DNA of 6,660 nt, taken from contig CAZIHY010000102.1 of the NCBI GenBank assembly GCA_964539115.1, positions 1 through 6,660 of the forward strand, given 5' to 3'. Below, piece by piece: positions 1-5,266 of this stretch. The translations under genes were made by a program, and so were the position numbers. The notes beneath the pieces are model-generated. The model was not told where the DNA came from and ran no database searches. It saw only the letters and a list, made by a program, of their open reading frames with translations. The first letter of the stretch is position 1; the number at the start of each line of letters is the position of its first letter. The DNA is from CAKSXP01 sp964539115 (lineage in GTDB: Bacteria > Bacillota > Clostridia > Oscillospirales > Oscillospiraceae).

Positions 1-7
1 AATAGAA

Positions 8-481
8 ATGAAACGAATCATTTTTTTGATACTCGCATTGGCGATGATTTGCACCTTTGCGGCCTGCGGAGGCAAAGACAACAAAAACCCAGGAGAGGAT
101 ATGTCTGTATTAGAGATAATGCAGGAAATAATGGCTGAAACCGATATGGAGATAGAGACGGACAATATACTGCTCGACTCAGAGAATTTTCAGTATTTTG
201 CGTTCATCGACTATAAGGAAGGGTATGAGGCCGCCTGCAACGAAGCTCTCATCAACGCCGCCGCCCATTCGGTCGTGCTCGTGCGAGTTCCCAGCGGGGA
301 GGATGCTGCCGCCGTCGCAAAGGAAATAGAAGCAAACGCCGATCCGCGCAAGTGGATATGCGTTGAGGCGGAAAAGACTGAGGTCGTGTATAACGGAGAT
401 CTTGTGCTGCTCGTTATGTCATATTCTGACACGGCGACTGCCGTCGTAAACAGCTTCAATGAGTTCTGTAAGGAAGCCTGA
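8..481 (+). CDS. DUF4358-type small lipoprotein
   Basis: A 157-residue exported lipoprotein of unknown function. Residues 2-19 form a lipoprotein signal peptide: a short basic start (MKR), a hydrophobic core, then the lipobox FAAC with Cys20 as the predicted lipidated residue, followed by a polar GGKDNKN linker. Residues about 31-155 are one compact domain that I recognise as the DUF4358 type of Clostridia: a predicted helix with an M-x-E pattern, a central VVLVRVPSGEDA segment and a C-terminal LVLLVMSYS strand. No catalytic residues can be named. It overlaps the DHHW-family gene by 23 bases in another frame, so the two are probably translated together. In Clostridia this pair often follows an MBOAT O-acyltransferase, which would lie left of the window (family knowledge and inference). 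The start is only 8 bases from the window edge, so its ribosome binding site and promoter are not visible. Confidence 0.82.
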   Translation: MKRIIFLILALAMICTFAACGGKDNKNPGEDMSVLEIMQEIMAETDMEIETDNILLDSENFQYFAFIDYKEGYEAACNEALINAAAHSVVLVRVPSGEDAAAVAKEIEANADPRKWICVEAEKTEVVYNGDLVLLVMSYSDTATAVVNSFNEFCKEA

Positions 482-1565
482 ACGACGCCAGAGCATAGCG
501 ACGGCTGTAGTTTTCTGCGTTTTCATAGCGGCACTGTCGCTTGCGCATCTTTTGCTTCCGGACAACGAGGTCTCGAGAGCGGAACGCAGAAAGCTCCAGC
601 AGCTGCCGGAGCTTTCTGTGCAGACTCTGTTTTCCGGAGAATATATGGCTGGATTCGAGGACTACTTCAGCGACCAGTTTCCGATGAGGGATAAATTCCG
701 CGCGCTTGAGTCATATTTCTGCTTTTGTATCCTCAGGCAGATGGACAACAGGGGCGTTTATATAATCGACGGAACGGTATTCAAATCCGACCCCACGCTT
801 GATGAAGAAGCTGTCAGCCTGACGGCGAAAAAGTTAAATGAGATAATCGAAGAATATCTTGATGAAAGCGCAGACGTGTGGTATTCGGTCATACCGGACA
901 AGAACTATTTTGCCGCAGATTTAGGCTATCCGACAATGGACTATGGCAAAATGTTGTCTATATTAGATGAAGAACTAAATAATATATCTTATATAGATAT
1001 ATTTGAAACCCTGGACATAACGGATTACTACCGTACAGACATACACTGGCGGCAGGAGAAGCTGACGGATACAGCGCGGGTACTGCTCAGCGCGCTGGGC
1101 ATTCCGCACACGGACTCGGAATATATACAGCACAGGCTGTATCCCTTTTATGGCTCGTATTACAGTCAGGCGGGACTGGCGGTCGAGCCGGACGAGCTTA
1201 TATATCTTACCAGCCCGCTCATGGACTCTGTAGTTGTGACAGCGCTCGATCCGAACGCGGAGAACAGCGTTTACGTGCCGGGGCGCATCGACGGCATGGA
1301 CGGGTATGATGTTTTTATTTCGGGCGCGCAGTCGGTCATAACGATGGAGACGGAAAGCGGCTCTGGGCGCGAGCTTATTCTGTTCCGCGATTCCTTCGGA
1401 AGCAGCATCGCGCCGCTGCTGCTGGAGGGGTATTCGAAGATAACGCTTGTCGACCTGAGGTATATTTCCTCCGACAGGCTGGGCGATTACGTCGATTTTG
1501 AAAACGCAGATGTGCTGTTTCTCTACTCAACAGCGCTAATAAACAACGGCGGCGTATTGAAGTGA
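459..1565 (+). CDS. DHHW family protein (AlgX/AlgJ-like, SGNH-type, membrane-anchored)
   Basis: A 368-residue protein with one N-terminal membrane anchor (about residues 13-33, after a basic MSSVRKPERRQ start) and a large extracellular domain. Family signposts are visible: NEVSRAERRKLQQLPE after the membrane segment, then FEDYFSDQFPMRD at 66-78. The DxHW motif (Asp194, His196, Trp197 in YRTDIHW) lies mid-protein, and FRDSFGSS at 309-316 carries a likely SGNH nucleophile, Ser312. This fold is shared with AlgX/AlgJ, which O-acetylate exopolysaccharides together with an MBOAT membrane protein. A role in O-acylating a cell-surface polymer is therefore inferred, not shown. The start lies inside the preceding lipoprotein gene with no strong Shine-Dalgarno, which fits translational coupling. 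Bases 961-1010 are unusually AT-rich (9 G/C of 50) compared with the rest of the gene. A terminator stem begins within the last codons. Confidence 0.8.
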   Translation: MSSVRKPERRQSIATAVVFCVFIAALSLAHLLLPDNEVSRAERRKLQQLPELSVQTLFSGEYMAGFEDYFSDQFPMRDKFRALESYFCFCILRQMDNRGVYIIDGTVFKSDPTLDEEAVSLTAKKLNEIIEEYLDESADVWYSVIPDKNYFAADLGYPTMDYGKMLSILDEELNNISYIDIFETLDITDYYRTDIHWRQEKLTDTARVLLSALGIPHTDSEYIQHRLYPFYGSYYSQAGLAVEPDELIYLTSPLMDSVVVTALDPNAENSVYVPGRIDGMDGYDVFISGAQSVITMETESGSGRELILFRDSFGSSIAPLLLEGYSKITLVDLRYISSDRLGDYVDFENADVLFLYSTALINNGGVLK

Positions 1566-1602
1566 GGGAGCACCCGCCACGCCGCCTACGATTTTTGTTT
1601 TT
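1548..1602 (+). terminator. Probable Rho-independent terminator of the lipoprotein-DHHW operon
   Basis: GGCGGCGT (1548-1555) pairs perfectly with ACGCCGCC (1579-1586). A tacga spacer and the T-rich run ATTTTTGTTTTT follow, ending at 1602. The stem starts inside the last codons of the DHHW gene. The 23-base loop is long and the T-run is broken and a few bases away, so this is a likely rather than a certain terminator. The right arm can also pair with AGGCGGC at 1614-1620. Confidence 0.5.
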
Positions 1603-1628
1603 ACGGACAAATAAGGCGGCATCCCGCA

Positions 1629-1646
1629 GGGAAACAGGAGTTTCCC
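1629..1646. repeat. Short perfect hairpin
   Basis: GGGAAA (1629-1634) and TTTCCC (1641-1646) form a 6-bp stem with a 6-base loop (CAGGAG). No T-run follows on either strand within a normal distance, so it is not clearly a terminator. Its role is unknown. Confidence 0.45.
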
Positions 1647-1719
1647 GTAACTAAAGACGTCACAAAAGATAAAATAACAGCGCGCGAAACACCATTCCTT
1701 CGCCGGAGTCTGAAAGATT

Positions 1720-1751
1720 CAGCCGCCCGTGCAGTTTTATACGGGCGGCTG
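1720..1751. repeat. GC-rich 11-bp perfect inverted repeat
   Basis: CAGCCGCCCGT (1720-1730) pairs with ACGGGCGGCTG (1741-1751) around a 10-base loop, GCAGTTTTAT. It lies just downstream, in the minus sense, of the oxidoreductase remnant, so it may be that gene's old terminator. Neither side has a good T-run: the minus strand continues AATCTTTCAG. A smaller overlapping stem (CTGAA-AGA-TTCAG, 1710-1722) adjoins it. Confidence 0.5.
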
Positions 1752-1774
1752 CATGTTATCGGTCTATACCGCAG

Positions 1775-1996
1775 GCGGTGAGTTTCTTTTTCAAAGACCG
1801 CCTTCATAGTCATAACCTTGCCTCCGGGATAGTAGCCCGCATGGCTCATTGGGGTGACAAAATGCTTCACCTGAACCGTGTCTCCAACGGCATAGATGAC
1901 CGGAACCGAGGTCTGCATCCGGTAATTGACGATAATACTGCCCTTGACGCCCGGCTCAAGGCCGTCCTCTCTTGCCAGGTGCGTATCCGGTTTGCT
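1775..1996 (-). pseudogene. Remnant of FAD/NAD(P)-dependent oxidoreductase (NADH oxidase / CoA-disulfide reductase type)
   Basis: The minus-strand translation from about 1993 reads KPDTHLAREDGLEPGVKGS, then TSVPVIYAVGDTVQVKHFVT. This is the conserved FAD-binding region (the xAVGDxVxV motif) near the end of the second nucleotide-binding domain of this family. Directly after HFVT, in frame, it jumps to PMSHAGYYPGGKVMTMK and VFEKET, which belong to the C-terminal dimerisation domain. From family knowledge about 70 residues normally separate these blocks (including the LAGPANKQGR segment), so there is an internal deletion at about 1852. The N-terminal two thirds, with the first FAD site and redox cysteine, is absent, and a stop lies just upstream at about 2003. 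Recognisable similarity ends after the VFEKET block near 1775-1780. This piece cannot make a working enzyme. The reading frame is kept across the deletion, so decay may be recent. Confidence 0.8.
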
Positions 1997-2015
1997 GTAT
2001 TGTCAGGCTGCGTCC

Positions 2016-2047
2016 TTGACTGAAAAGACGATACAGGTTATTATAAT
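2016..2047 (+). promoter_or_regulatory. Sigma-A-like promoter of the transhydroxylase-like operon
   Basis: TTGACT (2016-2021) serves as the -35 box. A -10 box TATTAT (2039-2044) gives a 17-base spacer. The overlapping TATAAT (2042-2047) is a better hexamer but needs a 20-base spacer. Transcription would begin around 2051-2055, leaving a leader of only about 20-25 bases before the ATG at 2075. No operator is evident. Confidence 0.6.
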
Positions 2048-2062
2048 ATCAAAGTGTTGATG

Positions 2063-2069
2063 TGGAGGA
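2063..2069 (+). promoter_or_regulatory. Ribosome binding site that sets the large-subunit start
   Basis: TGGAGGA at 2063-2069 lies 5 bases before the ATG at 2075. It favours that start over the in-frame ATG at 2054, which has no Shine-Dalgarno and falls almost on the predicted transcription start. Confidence 0.75.
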
Positions 2070-2074
2070 TCAAT

Positions 2075-4407
2075 ATGGAGAAATACATAAGTCTTTCGAC
2101 AGGCGGGCCTGTCAATGTGTATGTCGAGGATGGAAAGATTATCCGAATGACGCCGCTTACGCTGACGGACGACGACGCTCCTTCCTGGCATATCCATGCG
2201 CGGGGCCGTGATTTCACACCGCCGCGCAAGGCGACGCGTTCGCCATTCACCTCAGGGCAAAAATCACTTGTCTACTCGAAGGACCGCGCGCTGTATCCCA
2301 TGAAGCGCATGGACTGGGATCCCAACGGAGAGCGCAACCCACAGAACCGCGGCATCTCCGGCTATGNNNNNNNNNNNNNNNNNNNNNNNNNNNNNNNNNN
2401 NNNNNNNNNNNNNNNNNNNNNNNNNNNNNNNNNNNNNNNNNNNNNNNNNNNNNNNNNNNNNNNNNNGCGCTCCGGAATACGGAGCTTATCGTGTTTTGGT
2501 CCAGCGACCCGGAGGCCACCAGCGGCGTCTATGCCGCTGCGGAGTGCAACATCCGCCGCCAGTGGCTCAAGGAGCTTGGCGTTGAGATGGTGTTCATCGA
2601 CCCGTATTTTAACCATACCGCTGCTGCGTTTTCGGATAAGTGGCTGGCCCCGCGGCCCGGCACGGACGTTTGTCTCGCGCTTGCGATAGCCTATGTCTGG
2701 ATGACCGAGGGGACCTATGACAAGGACTACATAGCAAATCGCACTGTCGGCTTTGACGATTGGAAGGAATACGTCCTCGGCAATGAGGACGGCGTTCCCA
2801 AAACGCCCGAATGGGCGTCGGAGGAGTCCGGCGTTCCCGCTCGTGATATACGCGCTTTGGCAAGGCTCTGGGCGAAAAAGAAGACGATGCTGGCGGCCGG
2901 AGGCGTTGGCGGCTTCGGCGGCGCCTGCAGGACAAGCAACGGCGGAGAATGGGCCCGGCTTATGGTCTGTCTTGCGGCGATGCAGGGACTTGGGAAGCCT
3001 GGCAGCAACATCTGGAGCACGCAGATGGGCGCGCCTGTCAATCTCGATTTTTATTTCCCGGGTTATGCCCATCCGGTCAATACGGAAAACCCTATGATAG
3101 GGAGGTTTTCCAATATGGGCACGCAGTTTTCCGTCCAGCGGCTGCGCCTTCCGGAAGCTATTATGGACGGCAAGGCCGAGTGGTGGTGCAATGGCAGCTC
3201 CTTCGGCTGGCAGGAGCAGCAGTTCAATAAATACGAATACCCGCAGCCCGGGAGCGCGGGCGTCAAGATGATATACTCCTTCGGCGGCTCTTATATCAGC
3301 ACGATGACGGAGACGAACAGATATGCGCGCATGTACCGCTCCGACAGTTTGGAGTGTGTTGTGTCCCAGCCCGTGTGGATAGAGGGAGAAGCCAAATTCG
3401 CGGATATTATTCTGCCGGCCTGCACGAACCTTGAGCGTTGGGACATAGGCGAGTTTGCCAATACCGCGGGCGTTTCCTCTGCGACCTATACCGGCGTCAA
3501 CCACCGCATCATTTGCATACAGAACAAGTGCATCGAGCCGTTGGGCGAAAGCAGGTCGGACTTCTGGATATTCTCGCGTCTGAGCGAAAGGCTTGGCTTC
3601 GGCGAGTATTATACGGACGGCGGCAAGGATGAGCTTGGCTGGATGAGGATGGCCTATAACCAGTCGGATATGCCGAAGTATATTAGCTGGGAGGACTTTT
3701 TCAAAAAAGGCTACTTTGTCGTTCCGAACGACCCCGACAGAAAACCGACGCCTGCGTTCCGCTGGTTTGCTGAGGGCCGTGACTGCGACACGCCGGAGAG
3801 TGCGCCTGCGCCCCGATTCAGGATAGGGAAAGGCGATCTTCAGACCCGTTCCGGTAAGATAGAGATCAAAGCCTCCACGCTGGCAGACTTTGAAAAGGTG
3901 GATCCCGACAGGCCCGCCGTGCCCAAATATGTCCCTTCGTGGGAGGGACACCACACAGCCGAACTGACGGACAAATATCCTCTTCAGCTTGTATCGCCTC
4001 ACCCGCGCTTTTCCCATCATACGGTCGGCGACGGCAAGGATTCCTATATGAACGATATCCGTGACCATCGCATGCTGATAGACGGATATTTCTATTGGAT
4101 CGTGCGAATGAACCCTGTGGACGCCGAAAAGCGAGGGATAAAGCAGGAGGACATTGTGCTGCTGTATAACGACAGGGGCAAGGTCATCTGTGCCGCGCAG
4201 ATAACAAACCGCGTTCCCGCAGGAGTAGTCCATTCCTACGGTTCGGCCGCGGCATATGACCCTCTTGGCGTCCCCGGCGAGTCCGTCGACAGGGGCGGCT
4301 GCGTCAATATCCTGATGCCGTCGCGCTTCCTGACAGAGACGTCCTCCGGAATGGTCTGCAACAGCACACTTCTGGAAGTTAAGAAATACGAGGGAGAAAC
4401 GAAATGA
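2075..4407 (+). CDS. athL: Pyrogallol-phloroglucinol transhydroxylase-like molybdopterin enzyme, large subunit (interrupted by assembly gap)
   Basis: Catalytic subunit of a DMSO-reductase-superfamily enzyme that should bind Mo (or W) through two molybdopterin guanine dinucleotides. The Pelobacter enzyme converts pyrogallol to phloroglucinol. Before the gap, 97 residues read STGGPVNVYVEDGKIIRMTP, later DPNGERNPQNRG. After it come FWSSDPEATSGVY, NIRRQWLKELGV, FIDPYFNHTA, GKPGSNIWST, FPGYA, ILPACTNLERWDI, PHPRFSHHTVGDGKDSY and DRGGCVNIL, matching the Pelobacter alpha subunit block by block as I remember it. No twin-arginine signal or N-terminal cysteine cluster is present, so it is cytoplasmic and without its own Fe-S cluster, as in that family. 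The frame differs on the two sides of the N run because the run is a placeholder, not because of a frameshift. The stop overlaps the small-subunit ATG. Pocket residues differ from the reference, so the substrate is uncertain; the symbol reflects homology only. Confidence 0.88.
2367..2466. other. Scaffold gap of 100 N inside the large-subunit gene
   Basis: Exactly 100 N, the usual placeholder for unknown length. The sequence stops in ...SGY plus one G (probably the first base of the Glu codon in YERISWDE) and resumes at a codon boundary with ALRNTELIVFW. Compared with the Pelobacter large subunit from memory, about residues 110-204 are missing, roughly 284 bases. That length (2 modulo 3) restores the frame, whereas 100 does not. 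Confidence 0.9.
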
Positions 4408-5201
4408 GCAAAACATTTTTCATAGATCTTGCAAAATGCACGGACTGCAACAATTGCTTCATGTCCTGCAAGGATGAGTACTGTGAAAACGAGTTTCCCG
4501 GCTATGTCGGGGAACAGCCGCTGCACGGCCACAGGTGGATAGATATCCTTTACCGCGAGCGCGGTACCTTCCCGCGCTTCGACATAACTTATTTTCCGCG
4601 CCCGTGTATGCACTGTTCGAACCCCGCCTGTAAAACGGACGACGCGGTCTATATCCGTGAGGACGGAATAGTGATGATAGATCCGGATAAGGCCAAGGGC
4701 CGACGCGACCTGGTCGACAAGTGCCCGTATAAGGTCATCTACTGGAATGAGGAACTGTCTGTTCCACAGAAGTGTACAGGCTGCGCGCATCTGCTGGACG
4801 AGGGCTGGCCGGAGCCGCGATGCGTCGACGACTGCCCGACGCTGGCGTTGACCTGGCGCGATGAGTCCGTTGCAGAAATGGAGGAAGGCTGGCAGGTGTT
4901 CGAACCGGAGCACGGCACGGGCCCACGCGTATATTACAAAAACCTGCACCGATATATCAAGGACTTTATAACCGGCAGTGCGGACAGAAACGGCGACTGC
5001 CTCGAAGGTGTAAAGGCAGAGCTGTTTGGCGCGGACGGAGAAAAGCTTGCCGAGATGACGACCAATATGTTCGGTGAATTCAAGTTCGATGATCTCGAAA
5101 AAGGATCAAATTACAAGGTCGTTCTCTCTTTTGGCGATGTAAAAGTTGAGCGTGAGCTCCTGCTCGAGACCTCAACCGACCTTGGAGTTATCCAGATATA
5201 G
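4404..5201 (+). CDS. athS: Transhydroxylase-like small subunit: three-[4Fe-4S] protein with C-terminal beta-barrel domain
   Basis: A 265-residue electron-transfer partner of the large subunit. Twelve cysteines fit three [4Fe-4S] clusters: C12-x2-C15-x2-C18-x3-C22, C68-x2-C71-x4-C76 with C107 in KCPYKVIYW, and C124-x2-C127 with C140 and C144. The DmsB-like fourth cluster is lost: its ligand positions are now Asp80, Ala97, Arg100 and Leu103. The Pelobacter small subunit shows the same loss. Residues about 195-265 (GDCLEGVKAELFG, NMFGEFKFDDLEKG, ending DLGVIQI) form the small carboxypeptidase-regulatory/Cna-B-like beta domain that also closes the 274-residue Pelobacter protein. There is no signal peptide or membrane anchor, so the complex is soluble. 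The ATG shares ATGA with the preceding stop, and GGGAG at 4392-4396 is its ribosome binding site, giving tight coupling and near-equal subunit output. Other DMSO-reductase partners (DmsB, PhsB) are unlikely because they have four clusters and lack the beta domain. Confidence 0.88.
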   Translation: MSKTFFIDLAKCTDCNNCFMSCKDEYCENEFPGYVGEQPLHGHRWIDILYRERGTFPRFDITYFPRPCMHCSNPACKTDDAVYIREDGIVMIDPDKAKGRRDLVDKCPYKVIYWNEELSVPQKCTGCAHLLDEGWPEPRCVDDCPTLALTWRDESVAEMEEGWQVFEPEHGTGPRVYYKNLHRYIKDFITGSADRNGDCLEGVKAELFGADGEKLAEMTTNMFGEFKFDDLEKGSNYKVVLSFGDVKVERELLLETSTDLGVIQI

Positions 5202-5217
5202 ACATATACAATAAAAG

Positions 5218-5252
5218 ATGGCTCCCGCTGACAGGTTTTCAGCGGGAGCCAT
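5218..5252. terminator. Bidirectional Rho-independent terminator between convergent genes
   Basis: ATGGCTCCCGCTG (5218-5230) pairs perfectly with CAGCGGGAGCCAT (5240-5252), a 13-bp stem extendable by an A-T pair. The plus strand continues TGTTTATT and the minus strand continues CTTTTATTG, so both sides have T-rich tails. It lies 16 bases after the small-subunit stop and 14 bases beyond the aminotransferase stop, and can serve both. Confidence 0.9.
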
Positions 5253-5266
5253 TGTTTATTCAGCTT

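Larger units (their letters stand above)
1566..2074. other. About 500-base intergenic stretch without an intact gene
   Basis: Apart from the pieces listed separately (terminator, two hairpins, an oxidoreductase remnant on the minus strand, and a plus-strand promoter), no gene with credible protein features is visible on either strand. Open frames here have no usable ribosome binding site and give protein unlike any family I recognise, except for the remnant at about 1775-1996. The left part (about 1581-1770) is rich in short inverted repeats and could be an intergenic repeat element or leftover operon ends. I see no tRNA, riboswitch or transposase. Confidence 0.6.

Noticed and set aside
1778..2023. 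Plus-strand open frame over the oxidoreductase remnant
   Set aside because: The opposite strand carries clear oxidoreductase blocks (AVGD, SHAGYYPGG), so this frame is only their complement.
2054..2074. Upstream in-frame ATG for the large subunit
   Set aside because: No Shine-Dalgarno precedes it and it lies at the predicted transcription start. The ATG at 2075 has TGGAGGA 5 bases upstream and gives an N-terminus like the family.
2347..2490. Frameshift in the large-subunit gene
   Set aside because: The frame change coincides exactly with the 100-N placeholder. The estimated true gap length restores the frame, so there is no evidence of a mutation.
2362..4416. Very long open frame on the minus strand opposite the large subunit
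   Set aside because: It is antisense to a gene with clear family motifs, its translation is basic and low-complexity with no recognisable domain, and it runs through the N gap. It results from the codon composition of the real gene.
4236..4949. Minus-strand open frame opposite the large/small subunit junction
   Set aside because: Antisense shadow of two convincingly identified genes; no ribosome binding site or domain.
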